DNA of 64,000 bases from Malacoplasma muris. GTDB taxonomy: Bacteria; Bacillota_I; Bacilli_A; Mycoplasmatales; Mycoplasmoidaceae. The stretch is from positions 806,001 through 870,000 of the forward strand of contig NZ_CP177248.1 in assembly GCF_046774425.1 (NCBI RefSeq), in the 5' to 3' direction. A model generated the notes under the pieces. It did not search any database. It was not told where the DNA came from and saw only the letters and a list, made by a program, of their open reading frames with translations. The translations under genes were made by a program, and so were the position numbers. Positions 54,808-64,000 of this stretch are shown here, one piece after another; position 1 is the first letter of the stretch; the number at the start of each line of letters is the position of its first letter.

Positions 54808-56613
54808 CTATTCTTCATCTTTATTTTCCAATGCACGAACTACACTATTTATAACATCATAAAAACTTTTTGGTTCTTCTTGATCATCATCTATATTTAA
54901 AAAATCACTTAGTAATTTATTTCCATCTAAATATAAATATGAAATCACTAGTAACAAAACAATTGGATATGTAACATTTGATCTAAGATCAATTTTAGAA
55001 TCTTCATCATCCATAAATGGTTTTCAAAATATATGATTAACATCAATATAAACATATATATTTTTATACTCACCATCATAATCATCATGCACTGTTATAA
55101 AGTCAATATTTTTTTCATTAGATTCATCTATTCAAATTTTTATATTTTCTTTCTTTAATGTAAAACATGGCTTTGAACGTCTATCCTCTGGAGAAATTTG
55201 GATACTAGCATCTATTTTGTATTGATTACATATTCTTTTAAAATTATTAACTATTTTATTTTTATTTCTATCTGTCTCTTTATCTAATGTTGAAGAAATT
55301 CTAAAATATTCTCAACCTACTATTTTTATTAATAATTCATGTAATGCATCTCATATGTCTTTTAATTCTTTTGTTAAATTTTCATATCCATTAAGACTTC
55401 AGTTGAATTGGCTTTTATTCACATCTGGTACTTCTATTCCTGTTAAATCTATTTCACCGTATAGACGTCTTCATGTTGGGTTCCCACCACTTGCTTTTTT
55501 GTTTCTCTGTGTATTTTCATCAAATTGAATACATGAAGACCCAGATGACCCATCTATTTTATAATTTGGCCCGTGGTTTATTGCTCTTTTTAAATGGAAA
55601 GTAGTCACTCCAGAATATGCTGCAAATCCACCTGTTTTAGCATCTTCTTTCACACTATAATCTATTATGCCATATGTTAAAGTTGTAGTTTTTTTAGTAT
55701 TTTCAACTTCAAATTCTATATCTATTTTGTCAATTAATGGTTCACCATTAAGTAACTTCAAACAAAATTTATTTAATATATTTCTTTTTTTTGGAAAATC
55801 ATTCATTTCTGGAAACTCATCCATTAATTCTTTAATATCTTTTTCATAATTTTCTAAAAATTTATTTTTATCATAGTCCTTTTTATTAAAAAAAATCTCT
55901 TTAAAATTATTTAACAAAAAAGGTGTGATGAATTTGGGTTTAACAATTTCATTTGCATCATTTTTAGTTTTTTTATCATCTGAGCTTAGCCAATTAATTT
56001 TAATTTCCATTCCACTAAAACTATTTTTATCATTTTTTAATAATTCTCTATATCTTCATCCAAATGCATCTGTAATTAGTTTCAAATCTTTTATTCATTT
56101 ATTAGGATATATTTTTTCAATAATTATAGTTGTACCAGATTCATATTGGACTTTATTGTAAGGGGATAATTTAGATTCAACACTTACTGCTTCATTACTT
56201 TCATGTTGACTTGTCCTTAATTCAACATAATATTCATCATTATTTTTTGTTTTAGAAAAAACTATTCCATCTTTTCCTTGTCAAAAAATGGCCAATTTCA
56301 TACCAACACCAAATTGGTTGTAATGTGTATCTTTTTTCCCTGTGGTATCACTTGGTTGCATTGAATTTACTAATTCATCACTATTCATACCATTTGCATT
56401 ATCAGTAATTATAACTTTTCTATTTGTTTCATCTCTTTCATCAAATGTAATTGATATTTTTAAACCATCAACACTTTTTTCTAAATTATCTTTTCCTTGT
56501 CATGAAGAAATAGAATTATCAATAAATTCTGCTAATGCCAATCATAAATTAGTTTTTTCATTTTTATAATTGCTTATCATTCCATATGTAGCAACTAATT
56601 GTTTGAAGCTCAT
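54808..56613 (-). CDS. MORC/MutL-like GHKL ATPase of the Z1 system (601 aa)
   Basis: GHKL (HSP90-type) ATPase motifs: N-box 'LALAEFIDNSISS' (Glu29, Asn33), G1 'DNANGM' (71-76) and G2 'QFGVGMKLA' (100-108). An S5-fold region follows ('GRINHGPNYKIDG'-like segment near 360 with SGSSCIQF). Such proteins are the bacterial relatives of eukaryotic MORC and are found with Z1 and PD-(D/E)XK partners. AGGAG precedes ATG 56613, making it the first gene of the cluster. It probably uses ATP-dependent dimer closure to sense or clamp DNA. Confidence 0.88.
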
Positions 56614-56859
56614 TTCTTTCTCCTAAATAAAATATAAGAAATCATTTTAAATTTTATTTAGTTGGCATCTATATACAACCATCTATATGATCTAAAAATT
56701 AATAACAACAAATTTATCATTTATTTTTTAAAAGCAATAGAAATAAAAAAGGATTAAAAAATCATTTATTATACCATTATGCAATTTATAAGTGCAATAA
56801 TTTATAAAAAATAATGTAAAATATAATAAGATATTATTTTTATACCCAAAGGGGGAGTA

Positions 56860-57393
56860 ATGTTAAGGGATTTATTCAAAGATCGTAAAATCGTTATTTT
56901 TGATATCAAGACAACTGAAGAAGGAATGAATTCAGAAATTCTTTACTTTGCAGCTAGAGTTTACATCAATAATGAAATGGTTTCTAAACACAATTTTTTT
57001 ATTGCTACTGATAACAAGATCAATGGAAAAATTATTAGAAAATATAGAATAACTAATAAAAAAATTGAAAGTGAAGGAATTGACAAAATGTCAGCTCTTG
57101 AAAACATAGCTTTCATTTTTCAAGATGCTATTTTATTTACATATAATGGTGACAATTTCGCATATCCTTTATTGGAAAAAATTTATCACCAATATGGATA
57201 TAATTTAGAGTTATCAGAAATCGATGCATTAAAACTTGCAAAACAAATAATAGGTTTTGATGATGACATTTCATTAGAAGAACTAGCTACAAAACTTGGT
57301 ATTAAATATGATGAAGAAAGATTATTAGGTTCACCATACACAACTATGGTGCTTGAAAAAATTTGATTCAGACTAAAATCGTTCATCATCTAA
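56860..57393 (+). CDS. DnaQ-like exonuclease fold without catalytic residues (177 aa)
   Basis: 'KIVIFDIKTTEEG' matches the ExoI motif of DEDD exonucleases (usually FDIETTG), and 'ILFTYNGDNFAYPLLEKIY' matches ExoII (usually AHNxxFDxxFL). Yet the first motif has Lys for the catalytic Glu, the second has Ala for Asp, and no H-x4-D is seen near the end. It is thus probably inactive as nuclease and may bind nucleic acid or a partner. A GGGGGAG site lies before the ATG. A terminator follows; rpsU is next. Confidence 0.6.
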
Positions 57394-57425
57394 AAAACGA
57401 TCTAATAAAAGACATAAAACATTCG

Positions 57426-57457
57426 CCACATTCGCTATTATCTAGAGTGTGGTTTTT
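57426..57457 (+). terminator. Terminator after the exonuclease-fold gene
   Basis: An 8-bp stem (57426-57433 with 57445-57452, one G-T pair) followed by five Ts. Confidence 0.7.
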
Positions 57458-57545
57458 ATATTTCACTAAATACACAATCATATTATTTATTAATATAGCT
57501 ATGTTATAATTATTTTTAGTTAAATAGATGAAGGGTGGTGATTAT

Positions 57546-57737
57546 ATGCCAAAAGTTGAAGTAAAAAATGGTGATCTTGAAGCAGCATTAAAAAGTTTTA
57601 AGAGAATTACATCAGAAACTGAAAAGTGTAGAAAACGTCACGAATTCTATTTAAGACCAGGATTAAGAGCAAAAGAAAAAGAAAAAGCTGCTGCTAAAAA
57701 AAGAAATAAATATAATAAAAGAAATAATAATCGTTAA
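57546..57737 (+). CDS. rpsU: 30S ribosomal protein S21
   Basis: 63 residues. 'VEVKNGDLEAALKSFKRIT', 'CRKRHEFYLRPGLRAKEK' and a very basic tail are typical of S21. ATG 57546 (MPKVEV) is preceded by GGTGG; an upstream in-frame ATG at 57528 is not used because the family starts with MP-x-V-x-V. A TATAAT-like box lies near 57505. It is a single-gene unit with its own terminator. Confidence 0.96.
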   Translation: MPKVEVKNGDLEAALKSFKRITSETEKCRKRHEFYLRPGLRAKEKEKAAAKKRNKYNKRNNNR

Positions 57738-57772
57738 AAACTCTATCCATGTTACCTATGGATAGAGTTTTT
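57736..57772. terminator. Bidirectional terminator of rpsU and the nif3-like gene
   Basis: A 15-bp stem (57736-57750 with 57758-57772), A-rich then T-rich, between convergent stops. Confidence 0.92.
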
Positions 57773-57774
57773 AT

Positions 57775-58548
57775 TTAAATTATTTTTAAATATGTTGTAT
57801 TTTCACATTTTACAACATTAATATCTGAACAAAATTTATTTATAACATTTTCAATAACTTTTATAAAAATTTTTTCAGCAATATGACCAATATCTATTAA
57901 TGACATTCTTTTATTAAAAGCTAAATTATATAAATGCCATTTAATTTCACCAGTTAAAAACAAATCAATCTTATATTTATTTTTAATTGAATATAATTCA
58001 CTACTTCCAGATCCACCAACAACAGCAATTCTTTTAATGTTTTTGCTATTAATTAAATGGTATGAATATTCATCATAAATTACATGATTTAAATCTAAAT
58101 AATTTTTTATATATTTTAAAATAGATTTGAAATCTAATTTATTCTTTAATTCTCCAAAAAATATATAAGGAGATTCTTTTAATTGTTTAATTTCTTTCAA
58201 TTTAAGTTCTTTTAATAAAGAATAATTCATTCCTTTTTTGGCTTTATCAAAATTTGTATGAAGACTTAAAATTGTAATATTATTATTTTCAATTATTTTA
58301 ATTAGTTTTTTAATATGGTTAAACTTTAAATCAGATTCATTAATGTAAATTGGATGATGAGATATTATTAATTTTATATTATTATTAATTGCTTTATTTA
58401 TAACATCAATATTAATATCTAAACTGACTAATACATCTGTTACATTAAAATTTTCATATTTATTAAAAAAACCTGAATTATCTCATTCTTCTTGTGTATT
58501 TAATGGATATAATTTGTTAAATAAATCAAATAATTTAATAAGTTCCAT
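57775..58548 (-). CDS. Nif3-like dinuclear metal centre protein (257 aa)
   Basis: Conserved metal-ligand blocks are seen: 'EEWDNSGF', 'LIISHHPIYI', 'LHTNFDKAKKGMN' and, near the C-terminus, 'LFLTGEIKWH' and 'IDIGHIAEK'. This is the Nif3/YqfO family, hydrolase-like proteins with two metals, sometimes annotated as GTP cyclohydrolase I type 2. The ATG overlaps the trmK stop by 14 bases, the same trmK-nif3 order as in Bacillus (yqfN-yqfO) after sigA. Biochemical role unsettled. Confidence 0.9.
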
Positions 58549-59182
58549 ATTTTTCTATATATCTTTCTATTCTTTTACATTTCTTATATAAATTTTTATT
58601 TTTTTCTTTTAATGATTCATAATCCTTTTTTAATAACTCTGCTTTTAATTTATCAATATAATATTTATCTAATTTTTTTATTTTTCTAATTCCAAATTCA
58701 ATATCTTTTTTGAAAATAAGTTTTTTACCTTTTAATTTTGAAAAACATATTATTTCATAATAAATATTGTTTTCTAAAATAGTAGTTTCATTATAAATTT
58801 TAAATTTATTATTCTTAATTCATTCTCTTAATTTATCATAACCATTATTTGCACAAATAATATAATATTTAACATTGTTAAGACATTTTGAGAGTATCTC
58901 TATTATTGTAGTTGCACCCATTCCTGCAATAACACAATAATCTATATCAATAGAATTATCAAAAGATTTAAAACCATCACTTAAAATATTAAAAATTTTA
59001 TTAGAATATTGTTTTGTATTATTAATTGAATTTTGTAATGGTTGCGGATTTTTTTCTATATTATAAACAATATTTGATTTATTATTTTCAACTAATAATA
59101 AAGACAAATATGCGTGATCACTACCTACATCTACACACACATTTGCCTTTTCAATAAAAGAAGCTATTGTTTTAATTCTCAT
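58535..59182 (-). CDS. trmK: tRNA (adenine22-N1)-methyltransferase TrmK
   Basis: A SAM-dependent enzyme that methylates A22 of bacterial tRNA. 'RIKTIASFIEKANVCVDVGSDHAYLSLLLV' holds the SAM loop (D-V-G-S-D-H), and 'DYCVIAGMGATTIIEIL' is the TrmK-specific GMG block. ATG 59182 overlaps the sigA stop by 11 bases and its end overlaps the nif3-like gene, so the sigA-trmK-nif3 order is translationally coupled. The family's C-terminal coiled coil is present. Confidence 0.92.
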
Positions 59183-60446
59183 GATTTGATTCAGTAAATC
59201 CTTTAAGAACACCAGATTTTGATGGGTGCTTAATTTTTCTTAAAGCTTTTGCTTCTATTTGTCTTACACGTTCTCTTGTTATTTTAAAATGTTGTCCTAC
59301 TTCTTCTAATGTCATAGGATTAGCATATGGAGTCAATCCATATCTCATTCTAATAATTTTTTCTTCTTTTTCAGCTAAGTTCTTTTTTAGAATATCATCA
59401 ATATGTTCTCCCATTAAGGCTTTTTCAACATACTGTTCTGGAGTTAAAGCATCATTATCTCTAACAAAATCTACAAATTTTGACTCTTCATCTTTACCAA
59501 CAGGTTTATCTAATGAAACTGGATCAACATTTAATTTTTTAATACTTATGATTTTTTTAGGAGTAAATCCTGCTACATTACCACCCATTGCATCACTTAA
59601 TTCTTCAGGTGTAGGATCTCTTCCTAAATCTTGCATTAATTGTCTTTCAGTTTTTGATAATTTATTAATTGTCTCAACCATATGAACTGGTATTCTAATT
59701 GTTCTTGCTTGATCTGCAATTGCTCTAGTAATTGCTTGTCTAATTCATCATGTTGCATATGTTGAAAACTTATTACCTAATTTATAATCAAATTTAGTAA
59801 TAGCTTTCATTAACCCTAATGAACCTTCTTGAAGTAAATCTTCAAGATCAAGACCTCTATTTAAATATTTTTTTGCAATAGAAGTTACAAGTCTTAAGTT
59901 AGAAGTCATCAATTGATTAATTGCATAATCTCTAATATATTGATCTTCACTATCAAGCATTGCTCCAATTTCTTTTTCTTCATCAGCTGTTAACATTTTA
60001 GATGAACCTAAAACATTTAAAAATGATTTAATACCATCATCAACTTTATCCCTTGTTGTGCTACCATAAGTCACAGGATCATTTACCATTGAGTCAATTC
60101 TCTCAGCAACTGTATTTTTTAATGATTTTATAACTGATGAATTTTTAGATTTAAATGGATTTGAATCCAGTGTTAATCCATTAGCCTCAAATCATCTGAA
60201 TAAATCATCATATTCAGAATCAGATAAACCATATTTATCAAAATGAACTAATATTTCTTCAGCAGAAACTTTCGCTCTTTTTTTCTTCTTATTTAAATGG
60301 TCTTTTATAAATTTATTTTTAGCAGCATCTATATCACTTAAATCATGCCCTCTTGAAATATTACCTTCAAGAATACCGCTGCTAATATAATCTTTATTTA
60401 AAGTCGCAGATAATTCTTTATCTTTGTTTTTCTTTCCAAAAGCCAC
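59172..60446 (-). CDS. rpoD: RNA polymerase principal sigma factor (424 aa)
   Basis: Sigma-70 regions are all present: 1.1-like N-terminus ('ILVHFDKYGLSDSEYDDLF'), region 2 ('NLRLVTSIAKKYLNRGLDLEDLLQEGSLGLMKAITKFD', 'KFSTYATWWIRQAI'), region 3 ('KTERQLMQDLGRDPTPEELSD') and region 4 ('TLEEVGQHFKITRERVRQIEAKALRKIKHP'). The WW of region 2.4 uses a TGA codon. TAGGAG precedes the ATG and TATAAT boxes lie near 60460-60490. It recognises the TATAAT promoters noted in this window. Also called sigA. Confidence 0.97.
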
Positions 60447-60539
60447 ATTTGTCTCCTAATTATAATACAAGCATTTTATTATTATAGCATTTAAAACAAC
60501 AACAAAATCAATAGATTAAATAAATAAAAATATACTATT

Positions 60540-61961
60540 TTAACCTAGTATATTTCTTAAAACTTCATTAACTATATCTGGATTTGCTTGTCCATTTGTA
60601 TCTTTCATTACCATACCAATAAAAAACTTTTCTCCTCTTTCAGGTCTTTGTTTATATTGTTCTACCATATTAGGATTATTATCAATATATTTTTGTAAAA
60701 TATCTCTAATAATATTTTTGTCAGTAATTTGTTTAAAATTATTTTCTTCAATTATTTGTTCTACACTTTTATTTGTTTCATAAATAAACTTAATAATTTC
60801 TTTTGCTTGTTTACCATTTATTTTATTGGCTAATAATAAATTAATCATATTACCTATATTGTCTAATTTTTCTACTGACACACTTTTAATAGTTGAATTA
60901 TTTTTAGCTAATATTCCAACAAGTTCAATACATAATCATTTTATAACTTCTTGTTTATTATTTACAATACCATCTAAATAATTAAATGCATTGTATAAAT
61001 TGACATCATCTAAAAGTATATTTATAAATTCATTTGATATATTAGATAAAAGCAATTCATTTTTAATATCATTAATATTTGTGTAATAAATATTAATTGA
61101 TTCATTAATAAAATCAGAACTTATATCTCTAATATATGTATTTGGTTCTGTCATATAATGATAATCTACTGCATCAGTTTTTAATCTCATAAATTCTGTT
61201 TGCATTGTTTTATCATTAAACTTTCTTGTTTCTTGCTGAACATTTTTATTAGATAAAATTAAATTAATTTGTCTATTAACTTCATACTCAATTGCTCTTT
61301 CAACATTAGAAATAGAATTGATATTTTTTATTTCAACTCTTGTACCATATTCATCTGAAAGAACATGATTAACCGAAATATTAACATCTGCTCTCATTGA
61401 ACCATCTTCTAATTTTGCATCAGAAATATTATTAAATATTAATATTCTTTTTAATTCTTTTAAAAAATCACAAGCTTGTTTGGCACTTTTTATACAAGGT
61501 TTTGTAACAATTTCTATTAATGGCATTCCTGCACGATTGTAATCTAATAAAACATTATTGTTGTCATCAATAAATTGTTTAGCAGTGTCTTCTTCTAAGT
61601 GGATTCTTTCAATTTCTATAGATACATTATCATCAATTTGAATAACACCATTTCTTCCTATTGGATTATACTGTTGAGTTATTTGAAATCCTTTTGGTAA
61701 ATCTTGATAAAAATAATTTTTTCTATCAAAAGATATTGTTTTTGAAATGTCCATGTTTAATGCATATGCTAATGTAATTCCCTTTTGAATACAAGTTTTG
61801 TTAGGTTGAGGCATTGTTCCAGGATGTCCTAAATCTATAGGAAAAATATTGTCATTTGGTTTACAATTATGATCAGATTTTGAACTTGAGAACATTTTTG
61901 TTTTAGAGTTAATAACAGTATGAACTTCTATTCCAATCACTGTGTTAAATAAATTTTTCAT
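60540..61961 (-). CDS. gatB: Asp/Glu-tRNA(Asn/Gln) amidotransferase subunit B
   Basis: It binds the mischarged tRNA and activates it with ATP. 'IGIEVHTVINSKTKMF', 'FYQDLPKGFQITQQYNPI', 'IERIHLEEDTAK' and 'KLEDGSMRADVNIS' are the GatB core; the C-terminal YqeY-like tail ends 'NPDIVNEVLRNILG'. The start at 61961 (MKNLFNTV) has GGAG nine bases upstream and overlaps the end of gatA; a longer start at 61976 lies inside gatA. One TGA Trp. Confidence 0.96.
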
Positions 61962-61965
61962 CTTA

Positions 61966-63366
61966 TTAATCTCCATTGTTTAAAATGTAATTTATATGTT
62001 TTGCAATTGTTAATAGCTGCTTATCATTATTCATGTAACCCATTAAATTTATACCTATAAAATTATTGTTATTTTTATACATAGGTAATGTAATTGATGG
62101 ATATCCACTGAAATTAGCAATTTGCAAATAATCATCAATTAATGTGTCATTATATTTTTTTGTTTCAACATCTGTTTTTGTAGGGGCTCATGTAGAACTT
62201 CCTGGCATAATTACAAAATCATATTCTTTAAATATTTCTTTAGCTTTCTCTACAATAAGTCTTCTAATTTTTTTAGAAGAAACAAAAAGATCATCATAAT
62301 TTTCAACAAGTGTACAATAACTACCAAACACAAATCTTCTTTTTAATTCTTTACCAAAATATTTTGATCTAGTATGAGAAATAGTTTCCTGAAAATTTTG
62401 TTTAATATCTTTTTGTCCAAAAGGAATTCCAGTAATATTTTGATAACAACTAACAGCTTCAGAGTAACTTATTATTTTATATACTGGTGCAATTGCTTGA
62501 ATTAATTCAACAGGAAAATTAATTGGTCTAATTTTAATTTTATTACCTTCAATTTTCTTAATACTATCTAAAAAGATATTTTTATTTTCAGATGGCATAA
62601 AATCTAAAATATTTTCCAAATAACATATTTTAACAATCCCTTTAATTGGATCATTTAATGATTTATAAAAATTGTGTTTTTCTTGTATTTGACTTGTGAA
62701 ATCTTGCTCATCATGTTTACAAATGCAATCTGCAACTATTGCAACATCTGTAACTGATTTTGTTAAAATACCTACATGGTCAAGAGAGGGAGAATATGGG
62801 AATACTCCAAATCTTGAAATATATCCATAACTTGGTTTATAACCAATTATTCCCAAATAGCTTGCAGGTTTTCTAATTGAATCACCAGTATCTGTACCTA
62901 ATGCAAATGGGACAGTATCATTTGCAACCAATACAGCAGATCCTGATGAAGAACCTGATGTTATTCTTTCTTTAAAAAATGGATTAACAACATGACCAAA
63001 TCCAGAAAAAGTTCCTGTTCCTCCTAATCCAAATTCATCAAGATTTGCTTTTGCAACTGGAATTGCACCTGCTTGATTTAATAATTCTACAACATGTGCA
63101 TCATAAGGACTTATATAATCTTTAAAAAATAAAGAACCACCTGTGGTAATAGTGTTTTGAACATTTATGTTATCCTTTATTGCATATGGAATACCATTTA
63201 ATAATGATGTTTTATTATTTTTATTATTGCTATATTTATTTACTATATTAATGTAAGCATTAAGATTTTTATTTGATTCTAATGTTTTTAATGTTTGATT
63301 TATTAATTCCTGAGAAGTTATTTCTTGATTATTGATTTTTTTATTTAAATTAATAATTTTACTCAT
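61966..63366 (-). CDS. gatA: Asp/Glu-tRNA(Asn/Gln) amidotransferase subunit A
   Basis: Amidase that releases ammonia from Gln or Asn. The catalytic triad is visible: Lys in 'GIPYAIKDNINV', cis-Ser and nucleophile Ser in 'ITSGSSSGSA' and 'LGTDTGDSIRKPA'. The final part 'TKTDVETKKYNDTLIDDYLQIANFSGYPSITLPM' is typical. TGA Trp occurs once. It starts 3 bp after the gatC stop and forms the gatCAB operon needed where a direct glutaminyl- or asparaginyl-tRNA synthetase is absent. Confidence 0.96.
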
Positions 63367-63368
63367 AA

Positions 63369-63665
63369 TTAAACCTTAATCAAATTCTTAATAACTTCTT
63401 TTGGATGTTTTAATAATGACTCTTTATTTTTAAAATCTTTTATAATATCTTCTCTAAAACCATTACTTGTTTGAATTTCTGGAAAATCTAGTGGTTGAAC
63501 ATTTAATAAATTATATTTCTCAGAATGAAACACAGCCAAATGACTTAAATCATCAACTGATTTCTTTATTTCTTCCTTAATAATTTCTATTTCATCATCA
63601 CTCATATTCATCATTAAATTTGAAGAAATTTTTTTCATATCAAATATAGTAATATTTTTTTTCAT
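63369..63665 (-). CDS. gatC: Asp/Glu-tRNA amidotransferase subunit C
   Basis: 98 residues. 'ISSNLMMNMSDDEIEIIKEEIKKSVDDLSHL' and 'NVQPLDFPEIQTSNGFREDI' match GatC, which wraps around GatA and stabilises the A-B interface. GGAGG precedes the ATG. First gene of the gatCAB set; it starts 5 bp after the preceding membrane-protein gene. Confidence 0.9.
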   Translation of the reverse strand: MKKNITIFDMKKISSNLMMNMSDDEIEIIKEEIKKSVDDLSHLAVFHSEKYNLLNVQPLDFPEIQTSNGFREDIIKDFKNKESLLKHPKEVIKNLIKV

Positions 63666-63670
63666 AGTAA

Positions 63671-64000
63671 TTAATCCTCCTGTAATTTAATATGCAATGC
63701 TTCACTTAACTCTTTTTCGTAATCATATGTAACTAATGGAGTAACAATTGTATATACTGGATAAATAATAAACATATTTAAAAACACCATAGGAATAAAT
63801 AAAACAGATCTTATTGCCAACCATTCAGTTGGACCTAAAGATGTTACCTCAGCATCAAAATGAGGCATTGCAAAAACATTAACAAACATTTCTGTTATAA
63901 CAACACATGTTATTGTTGCACAAAAAGCAATAAATTTATCTGATGTTTGTTTTTTCTTTTTTCTATTTGGATTAGTATTTGAAAAATACTTTCTTTTTTC
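63671..64000 (-). CDS. C-terminal part of a membrane protein (5' end outside the window)
   Basis: 110 residues are visible from the right edge to TAA 63671. A basic stretch ('NPNRKKKKQTSDK') is followed by a hydrophobic helix ('FIAFCATITCVVITEMFVNVFA') and a second one ('LFIPMVFLNMFIIYPVYTIVTPL'), then an acidic cytosolic tail. It is directly upstream of gatC and likely co-transcribed. No family is recognised from this fragment. Confidence 0.7.
   Translation of the reverse strand, partial: EKRKYFSNTNPNRKKKKQTSDKFIAFCATITCVVITEMFVNVFAMPHFDAEVTSLGPTEWLAIRSVLFIPMVFLNMFIIYPVYTIVTPLVTYDYEKELSEALHIKLQED

Noticed and set aside
1..64000. tRNA, rRNA or CRISPR loci
   Set aside because: No tRNA T-arm consensus in a cloverleaf context, rRNA block or spacer array was found by reading; a covariance search would be decisive.

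Overview
The window looks like chromosome of a mollicute. It is very AT-rich, and many genes read through only if TGA encodes tryptophan (genetic code 4); nearly every longer gene below contains such codons. It carries lipobox lipoproteins, a DUF31 (Mycoplasma Ig-protease type) peptidase, a one-chain PTS glucose transporter and no cell-wall genes. I infer a Mycoplasma in the broad sense. An ispH gene and an invertible promoter would suit the M. penetrans / M. iowae neighbourhood, but the species cannot be fixed from the sequence.

Layout. 1-9.6 kb: two very large paralogous lipoproteins, a HIT hydrolase, the SRP RNA, and a lipoprotein plus cysteine-peptidase pair. 9.7-13.2 kb: a YfcC-type carrier and plsY. 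13.2-17.6 kb: two paralogous secreted proteins with a Cys/His cluster and a C-terminal membrane anchor. 17.9-20.3 kb: four tandem coiled-coil paralogues, one frameshifted. 20.4-34.4 kb: a restriction island with a C5 methyltransferase/HNH type II pair, a lipoprotein, a complete type I hsd operon with a silent inverted hsdS, and a fifth coiled-coil paralogue. 34.6-39.9 kb: a DUF31 peptidase, a 41-residue protein, a Fic/Doc remnant, an IS30-type element and a secreted protein. 40-46 kb: membrane proteins, a GNAT protein, ptsG and a lipoprotein. 46-50.5 kb: housekeeping (tpx, ispH-lspA-rluD-tsaB-rimI, a YfcE phosphoesterase). 50.6-56.6 kb: a second defence-like island (MORC-type ATPase, Z1 protein, PD-(D/E)XK protein, PAPS-reductase-like protein) facing a small gene with a GA microsatellite in its 5' end. 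56.8-64 kb: housekeeping (exonuclease-fold protein, rpsU, nif3-like, trmK, sigA, gatBAC).

The main observation is that three independent sequence-encoded ON/OFF or shuffling devices lie at or beside defence genes. (1) A 160-bp segment bounded by 26-bp perfect inverted repeats (22834-22993) carries a promoter, ribosome binding site and ATG that point away from the C5 methyltransferase; inverting it fuses that ATG in frame to the methyltransferase, which otherwise has no start codon. (2) Two hsdS genes lie tail to tail with two pairs of inverted repeats; one lacks a start codon. (3) A GA tract (50709-50733) puts the start of a small gene out of frame by exactly one GA unit, next to the Z1/MORC/PAPS-reductase cluster. 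As sequenced, switches 1 and 3 are OFF.
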